NCBI GenBank assembly: GCA_021785115.1
Contig: JAJYGO010000260.1
Coordinates: forward strand, 1-19,250
Length of the DNA: 19,250 bases
Reading direction: 5' to 3'
From: Chloroflexota bacterium
Lineage (GTDB): Bacteria; Chloroflexota; Limnocylindria; Limnocylindrales; CSP1-4
Numbering within the stretch: the first letter of the stretch is position 1; each line of letters starts with the position of its first letter. Of this stretch, positions 1 through 7,563 are shown piece by piece. Both the position numbers and the translations under genes were made by a program. Under the pieces are notes generated by a model, which saw only the letters and a program-made list of their open reading frames with translations, did no database searches and was not told the origin of the DNA.

Positions 1-1194
1 GTTGCGGACCGGCCGCACGATCTCGCCATGCTCGACCAGGAAGGTCCCGTCGCGGGTCATGCCGGTGACGATGGCGCGCTTGGGATGGACCGCGTTGGTG
101 TAGTTGAGACGGGTCACCAGCAGGCCGCGGTCCAGCCCGGAGAGGAGAGCCGCCGGCTCGGTCTCGCCCGGCGCCATGAACAGGTTGATCGGGGCCGGCC
201 CGTACGGGTTGGGCGCCAGGAAGCCGTGCCCCGTCGAGCGCCGTCCGGCGCGCGCGGCGGTGGCGGCGTCGTGGACCAGCCCGGCGCAGAGACCGCCGTC
301 GATCAGCGGCACGCGCTGCCGGCCCACGCCCTCGAAGTCGAACGCGGACGGCGTCCCGGCGGGGTCGGACGCGTCGTCCCAGGCGGAGACGAGCCCGCTC
401 GCGATCCTCCGGCCCGGCTCGAAGAAGCTGCGCCCCTCCTCCACCGCGAGGGCGGAGAAGCCGAGGGTGCCGACCCACTCGAGCACGTCCGCGACCGCGT
501 AGGGCTCCAGCACCACGGGGTACGTGCCGGGAGCCATGGTGGCGGGTCGCCGTGACCGGGCGGCCCGCCGGGCGGCCTCCGCGCCCACGGCTGCGGCATC
601 GATCTCGGCGATGTCGACCGCCAGTGCCTCGCCGTAGCCCGACCCTTCCTCGTCGGCCATGCAGATCGCCACGAGCCTCGCCTGGGTCGTGGACTGTTCG
701 ACCCGGATGCCGCGCGTGCTCGCGACCGCGAGGCCGTCCGTCGACGTGGAGAACGACCCGAAGGCGACGACGCCGGCCGCATCGGCGGCGGCGATCACGG
801 CCGCGACGCCGTCGGCGCGCTGCTCCGGGGTAGCGCCGGCGGTGGCCTCGCTCCAGGCACCCGCGGGTCGGCTCACCGGCCCGGGTTCCGGCAGCGCCGC
901 CGGTTCGTCTGCCTCGGGCTGGACCCGCGCGACCCTCGCCGCGTCCTCGGCCAGCCTGCGGAGGCCGTCGTCGTCCAGGCGGCCGCTGGAGGCGACGCCG
1001 CTGCGCCGACCGTCGACGAACCGGAGACTGGCGATGGTGCCGGTCTCCGCGACGTTCTGGTGCACCTCGCTGTTGGCGAAGCGCGTCAGCGCCGCATCGG
1101 TCTCCAGCACGACCACCTCGGCGTCGCTGGCACCCTCCCGCTCCGCGAGCGCGAGCAGGCGCTCGGCGATCCGCAGCCGTTCCTCGCCGGTCAT
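1..1194 (-). CDS. tldE: TldE/PmbA-family metalloprotease-related protein, 3' end outside window
   Basis: This is the non-catalytic or regulatory partner of TldD in the TldD/TldE (PmbA) peptidase complex, which cleaves peptides such as microcin or antitoxin precursors in the cytoplasm. Reading the minus strand from the ATG at 1194 gives 398 codons without a stop to the window edge, so roughly the last 10% of a ~450-residue protein is missing. The C-terminal half shows the family signatures: a segment with GRRSTGHGF near residue 310 and the end motif LNYTNAVHPK...VTGMTRDGTFLVEHGEI. No HExxxH motif is seen, as expected for TldE rather than TldD. It starts 34 bases after the tldD stop, and a GGGGG stretch 5 bases before the ATG could serve as ribosome binding site. 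Family call is secure; substrate unknown. Confidence 0.9.
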   Translation of the reverse strand, partial: MTGEERLRIAERLLALAEREGASDAEVVVLETDAALTRFANSEVHQNVAETGTIASLRFVDGRRSGVASSGRLDDDGLRRLAEDAARVARVQPEADEPAALPEPGPVSRPAGAWSEATAGATPEQRADGVAAVIAAADAAGVVAFGSFSTSTDGLAVASTRGIRVEQSTTQARLVAICMADEEGSGYGEALAVDIAEIDAAAVGAEAARRAARSRRPATMAPGTYPVVLEPYAVADVLEWVGTLGFSALAVEEGRSFFEPGRRIASGLVSAWDDASDPAGTPSAFDFEGVGRQRVPLIDGGLCAGLVHDAATAARAGRRSTGHGFLAPNPYGPAPINLFMAPGETEPAALLSGLDRGLLVTRLNYTNAVHPKRAIVTGMTRDGTFLVEHGEIVRPVRN

Positions 1195-1228
1195 CCGCGC
1201 CCCCGGCTCCGCGCGGCCCCGCGCGCGA

Positions 1229-2674
1229 TCACCATCTGCCGACCCCGACCTGCACGTCACGGAAGCGTGCGCCGGAGCAGCCGTGCCCCACGTGGGCGTC
1301 CTGCACCGGCTCACCCTTGCCGCAGGTGGGCGTGCCCAGCATCCGGTAGCTGCGTTCGTCGGCGACCGCGTCGCACGAGCGCCAGAACTCGGGCGTGATC
1401 CCGGTGTAGGTCGGGTTCTTCAGCAGCCGGCCGAGCCTGCCGTGGCGAATCTCGTAGGCCTTCTCCGTCGCGAACTGGAAGTTCAGGCGGCGGTCGTCGA
1501 TGCTCCAGCTGCGGTTGGACACCAGGTAGAGCCCGTCGTCCGTGTCGGCGATGATCTCCTCGAGGGTCATTCCGGGCCTGGGAAGCAGGTTGATGTTCGT
1601 CATCCGGATGAGGGGGATCCGGTTCCAGCCGTCCGCGCGCATGGCGCCGCCGCTCCGCCGGCCGATCCTGGGCGCGGTCTCGCGGCTCGACAGGTAGCCG
1701 ACGAAGATCCCGCCCCGCACGAGGGGCACCGACTGGGCGGGCACCCCCTCGTCGTCCCAGCCGAAGGTGCCCAGGCCGCCCGGCGCGGTGGCGTCGGCCA
1801 CGATGTCCACCAGCTCGGACCCGTAGCGGAAACCCTCTGCCAGCCGGTCCGTCGTGAGGAAGCTGGTGCCCGCGTAGGAGGCCTCGGTGCCGAAGACGCG
1901 ATCCAGCTCGGTGGGGTGGCCGCAGCTCTCGTGGATCTGCAGGTAGAGCTGGGTCGGGTCGAGCACGATCGTCCGGCGTCCCGGCGGGCACTGCGGTGCG
2001 CTCAGCAGGGCGACGGCCTCCTCGGCCATCACCGGGGCATGGGCCGGCAGGTCCAGGGCCCGCACCGCCTCGTAGCCGCCGGCACGGAGGCCGCCCTCCT
2101 CGGGGTAGGACCGCCGCTGGTGCTCGTCGCCGTCCACCGCGTTCGCCTCGATCGCGGACCCGGTGTGCGTCATCGCCTGGGCCACGTCGGTACCCTCGGT
2201 GCTGGTGAACGTGGTCCATGAGCTATCCGCGCGGTAGGTGGCCTCGGTGAAGGCGAGTGGCGCCGCCCGGCGCATCGCCTCGTCGACGGCGAGCAGGTCG
2301 CCGACCTTGGTCTCCAGGGGCACGGCGAAGGGATCCTCCGCGACCGGTGTCTCGAACCGCCCTCGCTGGGGCGGCTGATCGTCGAGCTCCACGCGTCTGC
2401 GCAGTGTCCGGGCCGAGGCCCGCGCGATGCGGACCGCGGTGACCGCGACCCGTTCCGCCTCGGCCGTCGTGAGATGGCTCGAACTCGCGAATCCCCAGGC
2501 CCCGTCGACCAGGACCCGCACGCCGAACCCCTCGTCCTCGCGCCGCGCGGCTCCCGCGACCCGTCCGGTCCTGATCGTGATCCGCTCGTCCATCCGGCGG
2601 ACGGTCCGGGCGTCCGCGTAGGACGCGCCCCGCTGGATCGCCACCTGCAGGGCGCGCTCGGTCACCTGGTCCAT
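1229..2674 (-). CDS. tldD: TldD-family metalloprotease
   Basis: This is the catalytic subunit of the TldD/TldE zinc peptidase, 481 residues from the ATG chosen here, a normal family length. The metal motif HESCGH lies at residues 248-253, and GTPTCGKGEP near 447-456 holds the cysteine (about 451) expected as third zinc ligand. The C-terminal HGCSGARF stretch is typical. An in-frame ATG 24 bases upstream (2698) would add eight residues; the later start (MDQVTERAL) resembles other TldD N-termini better, but neither has a clear Shine-Dalgarno. It follows the second DUF881 gene by 38 bases and precedes tldE by 34, so it is probably the fifth gene of one operon. In characterised systems TldD/E act on peptides already unfolded, including RiPP leaders; the peptide here is unknown. 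Confidence 0.93.
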   Translation of the reverse strand: MDQVTERALQVAIQRGASYADARTVRRMDERITIRTGRVAGAARREDEGFGVRVLVDGAWGFASSSHLTTAEAERVAVTAVRIARASARTLRRRVELDDQPPQRGRFETPVAEDPFAVPLETKVGDLLAVDEAMRRAAPLAFTEATYRADSSWTTFTSTEGTDVAQAMTHTGSAIEANAVDGDEHQRRSYPEEGGLRAGGYEAVRALDLPAHAPVMAEEAVALLSAPQCPPGRRTIVLDPTQLYLQIHESCGHPTELDRVFGTEASYAGTSFLTTDRLAEGFRYGSELVDIVADATAPGGLGTFGWDDEGVPAQSVPLVRGGIFVGYLSSRETAPRIGRRSGGAMRADGWNRIPLIRMTNINLLPRPGMTLEEIIADTDDGLYLVSNRSWSIDDRRLNFQFATEKAYEIRHGRLGRLLKNPTYTGITPEFWRSCDAVADERSYRMLGTPTCGKGEPVQDAHVGHGCSGARFRDVQVGVGRW

Positions 2675-2712
2675 CGCCGACAGCGTACCAGAGCGCATCG
2701 GCGCGCCAGCGC

Positions 2713-3399
2713 CTACAGGCGCGGCTGGGCGTCCGCGGGGACCAGCGACCGGTCCGTTGCCGGGAGCGTCAGGCTGTTCTCGGGAGTGACCACCAGCTGC
2801 ACGCCGGGGCTGGTCACCTGCAGCCGGCTGACGATCCCCCCGATGCGCGTGAGGGCGGCCGTCAGGTTCACCGGGTTGCCGACGGCGGAGACGCGGAACG
2901 TCGCCCCGAGCGGGACGTTCTCCACGGAGAGCCCGCCCGCCGGGCCGGCGACCACCGTGCTGGCCACCACGCGGACCTGGTCGATGGCGAGCGCCTCGGC
3001 GCCCGCCAGGCGCAGCTCGTTGAGGAGATCGTTCGCGTCGCCGGCGGTCATGGGGCCCGAGCAGTCCACCGCCACGCCCCGCCCCTGGACCGGGTCGAGG
3101 CCGGCCCAGAGCCGGAGCCCCTGGAGGTCGTTCTGCAGGCCGCCGATGGCGGAGACGCCCAGCGTCCGCGCGGCCTGGAGGTCGCGGGCCTGTGCCTGGA
3201 GCGTGCTCACCTCGGTGGACAGCTGCGCATTGCGCTGGTTCAGGTTGGCGATGAGCGTGGTCAGGTCCTGGGACGACAGGTTGGCCAGCCCCGTGCCGCC
3301 GGCCTGCGCCCGGAGCTGCACGATGGAGAGAAAGCCCAGCACGAGCGCCACGAACCCGATGGAGAGCTGCGCGCGGCGGGAGCGCATCCCGGTCGTCAT
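2713..3399 (-). CDS. DUF881 membrane protein, second copy
   Basis: This 228-residue protein has one N-terminal membrane span (about residues 10-29), a coiled-coil segment (about 45-80, rich in Gln and Leu) and a C-terminal DUF881 domain (about 88-210). The domain includes the pattern DANDLLNELRLAGAEALAID, seen in DUF881 proteins. The family is common in Actinomycetota, Firmicutes and Chloroflexota and often sits near cell-division or envelope genes; its biochemical role is not established. The ATG overlaps the stop of the upstream DUF881 gene (ATGA), and no Shine-Dalgarno is seen, so translation is likely coupled. The C-terminus ends with a short Pro/Ala/Leu tail. It is a diverged paralogue of its neighbour, with the same anchor-coil-domain layout. 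Confidence 0.85.
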   Translation of the reverse strand: MTTGMRSRRAQLSIGFVALVLGFLSIVQLRAQAGGTGLANLSSQDLTTLIANLNQRNAQLSTEVSTLQAQARDLQAARTLGVSAIGGLQNDLQGLRLWAGLDPVQGRGVAVDCSGPMTAGDANDLLNELRLAGAEALAIDQVRVVASTVVAGPAGGLSVENVPLGATFRVSAVGNPVNLTAALTRIGGIVSRLQVTSPGVQLVVTPENSLTLPATDRSLVPADAQPRL

Positions 3400-4181
3400 G
3401 GCGCGGCCGTGGCGGTCGGCACCGCAGGCGACGGAGAGGCCGCGACCGGGTGGGCGTACGTCAGCGCCACGCCACCCGCGTAGGCGGGGACCACCGCCTT
3501 GTCCAGGGAGCCGGCGCCCAGCCGGATCCCGAACGCCTCGACTCGCGCCTTCACGAAGCGCGCGAAGCTGGCGGAGGATGTCAGCCGGCTGTAGAGGTCC
3601 TTCGGCCCGATCGCCACGATCTGGTAGGGCGGCTGGAGATAGGCGCCGTTGAGCAGGATCGACGAGCCGATGTCGGTCAGCCCACTGGTCGCGGTGATCC
3701 GCTCGCCGTTCACCGCGATCGCCTCGGCGCCGTCGAGCCAGAGCTCGTCGACGACCGCCAGGATGTCGCTCGAGCTGACCAGGTAGTCGCCCGGCGCGGC
3801 GCCCGGCGGCACCTGCTGCGTCGAGTCCTCCAGCTGGACGACCACGCCCGGCCCCTGCAGGTCGATCAGCCCGGCCGCGATCCGCGCCTGCTGCAGCTGG
3901 TCGTTGAGGCTGGTCACCAGGGCAGAGTTCCCGGTGGACGTGGCCTCCAGCTGCTCGATCTGCGCCCGCAGGTCCAGGATCTGCGTCTTCAGGGCGTCCT
4001 GCTGGTTCTGCAGCTCGGTGGCCGTCTCGACCAGGGGCGGTCGCTCCTGCGTGGTGTACTGCACGCGCGCCGGCCCCGCCCCGGCCTGGGCCACCACCAG
4101 GAACCCCAGGACGAGCAGCGCCCCGGCCAGCGTGAGCTGCCAGGATGGGATGCGTCGCGCCCGCGCCACGAACCCGGTCAC
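3396..4181 (-). CDS. DUF881 membrane protein, first copy
   Basis: This 261-residue protein has a membrane span at about residues 14-34, a coiled coil at about 55-100 (ETATELQNQQDALKTQ and onward), and a DUF881 domain at about 105-245. The domain contains the family-typical ILAVVDELWLDGAEAIAVNG and a later YQIVAIGP strand. The tail is rich in Pro, Ala and Thr. I chose the GTG at 4181 because GGAGAGG (4190-4196) lies eight bases upstream. A GTG at 4211 would add ten residues but has no ribosome binding site. It follows the peptidase gene by 34 bases and overlaps the next DUF881 gene by four. The domain is probably outside the membrane, judging from the positive N-terminus (ARARR). Molecular function unknown. 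Confidence 0.88.
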   Translation of the reverse strand: MTGFVARARRIPSWQLTLAGALLVLGFLVVAQAGAGPARVQYTTQERPPLVETATELQNQQDALKTQILDLRAQIEQLEATSTGNSALVTSLNDQLQQARIAAGLIDLQGPGVVVQLEDSTQQVPPGAAPGDYLVSSSDILAVVDELWLDGAEAIAVNGERITATSGLTDIGSSILLNGAYLQPPYQIVAIGPKDLYSRLTSSASFARFVKARVEAFGIRLGAGSLDKAVVPAYAGGVALTYAHPVAASPSPAVPTATAAP

Positions 4182-4189
4182 GGACCGGT

Positions 4190-4196
4190 CCTCTCC
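4190..4196 (-). promoter_or_regulatory. Shine-Dalgarno fixing the start of the first DUF881 gene
   Basis: GGAGAGG on the minus strand lies eight bases before the GTG at 4181. It supports that start over the in-frame GTG at 4211, which would place this site inside the coding sequence. Confidence 0.6.
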
Positions 4197-4215
4197 GCAA
4201 CGCTGCCCCACGGGC

Positions 4216-5565
4216 TCACGGCCGGCCTCCCCGCCGACGGAAGCGGCGTCGCACGGTCCCGAGGAGCGCGGCCACGGATGACGACGCGGCGACGATCCCG
4301 AGGCCCGCCAGGGGTGGACCCGGCGGCGCCTGGGGCGCGGACGGCTCCATCGCGGACTGTCCGCCTGGTGCCGTCGACGGTGTCCAGCCCGGTGGCAGCG
4401 GTCCGCTGGGCGCCGGACGCGGGCCGTACGTGGTGATCGAGCGGATCCCGATGGACGTCAGCCATGCCGCGTCGAAGGCAGAGGCCGAGGCGCCGGTCGC
4501 CGCGCGGAAGGCCTCGTCGTCGGTGGCGCCCTGGCGGTACGTCGACACGAGACGACGCAGCGACGCCTGGCCGTAGGTCCGGATGAAGTAGTCCACCGCC
4601 GAGACGGCCTCGGCGTACGAGAGGACGAAGGGGTCGGTGCTCGACGGGAAGGCCTCGCTCAGGCCGTCGAGCGGCACGATGCGCCCGGCGGCGATCCCCT
4701 GCTGCAGATCGGCGCGACGCGGCCCGGGGCCCTCGGAGTAGTAGACCGCCAGCCCCTCGTCGAGCCACAGCGGCGGCGTGTGATACGGGTTCTGCGTGGC
4801 GGCCCCGAAGACGTGGTGGGTCGTCTCGTGGGCGATCTCCTGGTCCGGGAAGTCCGAGCCCAGGTCCGAGGCCAGCACCGTGCCGAAGGCCGTGTGCGTG
4901 ACGGCGAAGTAGACGCCCGCCGCGTCCGCGTTGGCGCCGGCACCGATGGCATCGAAGAAGGCCGCCGAGTCGTTGTAGATGAAGAAGTCGAGGTGCGGCA
5001 CGGAGGCGATGCCGAACGCCGCCTCGTCCCGCGTCACGGCGGACTCGGCCGCCTGCAGCCACCCCTGCGCCGTGCTGCGGGTGTGCGCATACCAGTGCAG
5101 CGTGACCGTCGGGCCCGGGATCGACTGCCACGCGAACCGGTCGTCGACCACCGTCACGGTCCCCGACGGCCCCGTCTCGGAGACCCCGCCGGGGAGCGTG
5201 ACCCGGAACGCGTAGCGGTAGACGGTGTTGGCCGAGCCGGTGTCGGCCTGGCTGACGCTGGCCCGCCATGCGCCGCTCGCGACGCGCGTCACGTGCGCGG
5301 TCTCCACGGTCACCCCGGGGACGTAGGGCGACGACACGACCAGTTCCACGCCGAGTGGCTGCACGCTCGTCCGGAAGGTGTCCGCGAAGGCGAGCGGCTT
5401 CAGGATGACGGCCGTGGCGGTCGGCGGGTCGAACGAAACGCTCGGTGCCGCCGCTGCCGCGGTGGGAGATCCCACCTGGAGCGCGAACGCGATCACCGCG
5501 GCCATCACGGCCGCGATCGCCGCCGTCCGGGCCGGAGTCCCGCGCGGGCCGGTCAGCGCGACCAT
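4216..5565 (-). CDS. Secreted, membrane-anchored HExxH metallopeptidase (peptidase MA-like)
   Basis: This 449-residue protein is a predicted gluzincin of the peptidase MA-like type. It has a signal peptide or N-terminal span (about residues 12-40), a beta-rich N-terminal domain (about 41-140) and the catalytic domain. HETTH at 246-250 gives the two zinc histidines and catalytic Glu, and WLDEGLA (about 267-273) supplies Glu270 as the likely third ligand. After a Pro/Ser-rich linker (380-418), a second hydrophobic stretch (about 419-437) ends in an Arg-rich tail (RRRFRRRGG), so the catalytic domain should face outside with the C-terminus anchored. The ATG at 5565 lies inside the end of the binding-protein gene (13-base overlap), so translation is probably coupled. 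An in-frame upstream ATG would add 25 residues but overlaps much further. Substrate unknown. Confidence 0.85.
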   Translation of the reverse strand: MVALTGPRGTPARTAAIAAVMAAVIAFALQVGSPTAAAAAPSVSFDPPTATAVILKPLAFADTFRTSVQPLGVELVVSSPYVPGVTVETAHVTRVASGAWRASVSQADTGSANTVYRYAFRVTLPGGVSETGPSGTVTVVDDRFAWQSIPGPTVTLHWYAHTRSTAQGWLQAAESAVTRDEAAFGIASVPHLDFFIYNDSAAFFDAIGAGANADAAGVYFAVTHTAFGTVLASDLGSDFPDQEIAHETTHHVFGAATQNPYHTPPLWLDEGLAVYYSEGPGPRRADLQQGIAAGRIVPLDGLSEAFPSSTDPFVLSYAEAVSAVDYFIRTYGQASLRRLVSTYRQGATDDEAFRAATGASASAFDAAWLTSIGIRSITTYGPRPAPSGPLPPGWTPSTAPGGQSAMEPSAPQAPPGPPLAGLGIVAASSSVAALLGTVRRRFRRRGGRP

Positions 5566-7373
5566 GCCATGCCTGCGAACCGGGGGATCCCGAGCCCACT
5601 GGTCGCCGCGCCGAGGAGACCTGTGCGGCTGAGCGCCCACGAGGCGTTCCCCTCGGATCCCGGTGCCGCGTAGCTGAGCGGGATCACCGGGACCTGCTGC
5701 TGCAGGACCGCCTCAGCGGCGGCGTACGCGCGCTCCTGGGCGGCGGGATCCGCGGCCCGGCCCGCGGCCGCGAGGGCCGCTTCGAACGCGGGGTTCCGCC
5801 ACCCACCGTAGTTCGAGGTGGCGTTGCTCTGCAGGAGGACGCCCAGGAAGTCCTCGGGGGCGGGGTAGTCGGCGATCCACGACATGCTCCAGATCGACGG
5901 CGTGTCGTCCGCGAGCCGCTGCATGTACGCACCGGACTCCATCACCTCGAGCGACACGCTGACGCCGAGGTTCTGCTGCAGCTGCCGGGCGATGGCCGCG
6001 TCGTAGGGCGAGCCGTCGGAGACGAGCGCGATGGGTGGCAGGCTCCGTCCGCCCGGGTATCCCGCGGCAGCCAGCTGTGCCCGGGCCGCCGCCGGGTCGA
6101 ACTTCGGCATGAAGTCGCCGGCCGGGCGCCCTGGTATCCCGGGCGGGACGATGGAGGTCGCCACGGCGTCCGGCCCGTCGGACAGGAGCGCGATGCGCTG
6201 CCAGTCGACGGCCCAGGCGAACGCCTGCCGCACGCGCACGTCGTTGAACGGGGGACGGCGCGTGTCGAAGCCGTAGTAGGTGACCGAGAGCGAGGGCTCC
6301 TCGCGCAGCTGCGGCCCGAGCTGCGGGTCGTAGCGGATCCAGAGCGCGTCCGCCTGGGCGATCGGCGTGTAGTCCACCTGGCCGGACGAGAAGGCGTCGA
6401 CCGGGTTGCTGCCGCCGAAGTCGGTCACCACGATGGCGGTTCCGATCGGCGGCGCGCCGGCCCAGTACCGGGGATTCGCCCGCAGGGTGATGGCGTCGGC
6501 CGTGACGCTCGCGACGGTGTAGGCGCCGGAGCCCACGAACGGCGTCGGCGGCTCGGTGGCGTCCAGCGCGGGCAGCTCGGACGGGGGCGCCACCGCGAGC
6601 GCGGGGTTCGCGGCGATCGCGGGAAAGTACTCGGCCGGTTGGACCAGCTGCACCCGCACGGTATCGCCCTGGGCGGTGATCCCGACCCCGGAGCGCGGTC
6701 CCTGCCCCTGGCGGTACGCGATGGCGCCGGCCACGTCGTCGAGCAGCGAGGCGAGCGGACCGGGATGCGCGGGATCGAGGACGTGCAGCCAGCTGGCGAC
6801 CACGTCGTCCGGGGTGATGGGCGTGCCGTCGGAGAAGGTGAGGCCAGGCCGCAGATGGAAGGTGACCTCGAGCCCGCCCTGGCCGACGGTCCACGACTCT
6901 GCCAGCGCCGGCTGGACGTGCATCGACGCGTCGAGCGCGGTAAGACCCTCGAACAGCTGCGCCAGCAGGGCCGCGGTCCCCGCGTCGCCCTGCATCCCCG
7001 GGTCGTACGTCTCCGGACTCCAACCCGCGATCCGGACGACGCCCACCGAATGGACTGGGGCGGGCGGCGCCGACGAGGCCGGCGACGAACCGGGCCGGAG
7101 CACGCCAAGCGGCACCACCAGCGCGATCGCGAGGAGAAGGATCAGGCCGAACGCGAGCGCCCGCCGGCGGCGGGAAACGGGCCGGGGGGACGGCCCCTCG
7201 GGTGGAAGCCAGCTGCCAGCCGGTGAGCCCCAGGGCGGACCGGGAGCATCCCAGCTCGGCGGTGTCCCGCGATCCATCGGGATCCCCGGACGCACGGGCG
7301 CGTCGGCATCCGACCCCGCGGTCGGGGCCACCTCGGGCACGACGGGCACGGGAGGGCCCGGCAGATCATCCAT
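5553..7373 (-). CDS. Membrane-anchored peptide-type ABC solute-binding protein (SBP family 5)
   Basis: This 606-residue protein matches the family 5 (DppA/OppA-type) solute-binding fold. Recognisable parts are ALAESWTV, the LTFSDGTPITPDDV segment, FVGSGAYTV, DVRVRQAFAWAVDWQRI and the final lobe with IPLSYAAPG. Instead of a lipobox it has a Pro-rich, probably cytoplasmic N-tail of about 65 residues, a basic RRRR patch and one membrane span (about 71-92). The binding lobes would therefore be tethered outside by a transmembrane helix. The ATG at 7373 was preferred to a GTG four codons upstream. No permease or ATPase gene is present in the window, so it may work with a distant transporter or as a sensor or peptide-capturing partner of the adjacent peptidase. 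It is the first gene of the operon that runs to tldE. Confidence 0.87.
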   Translation of the reverse strand: MDDLPGPPVPVVPEVAPTAGSDADAPVRPGIPMDRGTPPSWDAPGPPWGSPAGSWLPPEGPSPRPVSRRRRALAFGLILLLAIALVVPLGVLRPGSSPASSAPPAPVHSVGVVRIAGWSPETYDPGMQGDAGTAALLAQLFEGLTALDASMHVQPALAESWTVGQGGLEVTFHLRPGLTFSDGTPITPDDVVASWLHVLDPAHPGPLASLLDDVAGAIAYRQGQGPRSGVGITAQGDTVRVQLVQPAEYFPAIAANPALAVAPPSELPALDATEPPTPFVGSGAYTVASVTADAITLRANPRYWAGAPPIGTAIVVTDFGGSNPVDAFSSGQVDYTPIAQADALWIRYDPQLGPQLREEPSLSVTYYGFDTRRPPFNDVRVRQAFAWAVDWQRIALLSDGPDAVATSIVPPGIPGRPAGDFMPKFDPAAARAQLAAAGYPGGRSLPPIALVSDGSPYDAAIARQLQQNLGVSVSLEVMESGAYMQRLADDTPSIWSMSWIADYPAPEDFLGVLLQSNATSNYGGWRNPAFEAALAAAGRAADPAAQERAYAAAEAVLQQQVPVIPLSYAAPGSEGNASWALSRTGLLGAATSGLGIPRFAGMAWSR

Positions 7374-7396
7374 GGGACACGTCACCCATGCGGGCC

Positions 7397-7402
7397 AGTC
7401 TA
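7397..7402 (-). promoter_or_regulatory. Possible -10 element before the binding-protein operon
   Basis: TAGACT on the minus strand matches TATAAT at four of six positions and lies 23 bases before the ATG at 7373. I could not find a convincing -35 element, so this is weak. Its place, just downstream of a strong hairpin, fits an operon start. Confidence 0.2.
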
Positions 7403-7462
7403 TCCGCCGGGCCGCGCCCCCGCCGCGCCACGCAGTGCCCGCGAACGGCGGTCCGCAGATGG

Positions 7463-7499
7463 AGCGGCGCCCGGCGTGTGCAGCCCGCCGGGCGCCGCT
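7463..7499 (-). terminator. Perfect 14-bp inverted repeat, probable terminator hairpin
   Basis: The arms 7463-7476 and 7486-7499 are perfectly complementary (14 bp, GC-rich) around a nine-base loop. It lies 64 bases beyond the stop of the receiver-like gene and 89 bases before the start of the binding-protein operon on the same strand, where a transcription terminator is expected. No T-run follows on the minus strand, so it is not a canonical intrinsic terminator; in a very GC-rich genome such U-less hairpins are common. It could also protect a transcript end. Confidence 0.5.
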
Positions 7500-7521
7500 T
7501 TGAACCGGGAAGGGCGGATCG

Positions 7522-7540
7522 ACGGGCGATCGTCGCCCGT
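7522..7540 (-). terminator. 8-bp hairpin after the receiver-like gene
   Basis: ACGGGCGA (7522-7529) and TCGCCCGT (7533-7540) pair perfectly around a three-base loop. The hairpin lies 23 bases beyond the stop codon at 7564. With the larger hairpin just beyond, it may form a tandem termination region. No T-run is present. Confidence 0.35.
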
Positions 7541-7563
7541 GTCGTCGTCCCCGGATCCGGATG

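Noticed and set aside
659..2221. 520-codon open frame on the plus strand
   Set aside because: It lies opposite tldE and tldD, whose motifs are clear. Its product is Ala/Arg/Ser-rich with no family pattern, a usual shadow in GC-rich DNA.
5445..7226. 593-codon open frame on the plus strand
   Set aside because: It is antisense to the solute-binding protein gene and the start of the peptidase gene, with a low-complexity Arg/Gly-rich product and no ribosome site.
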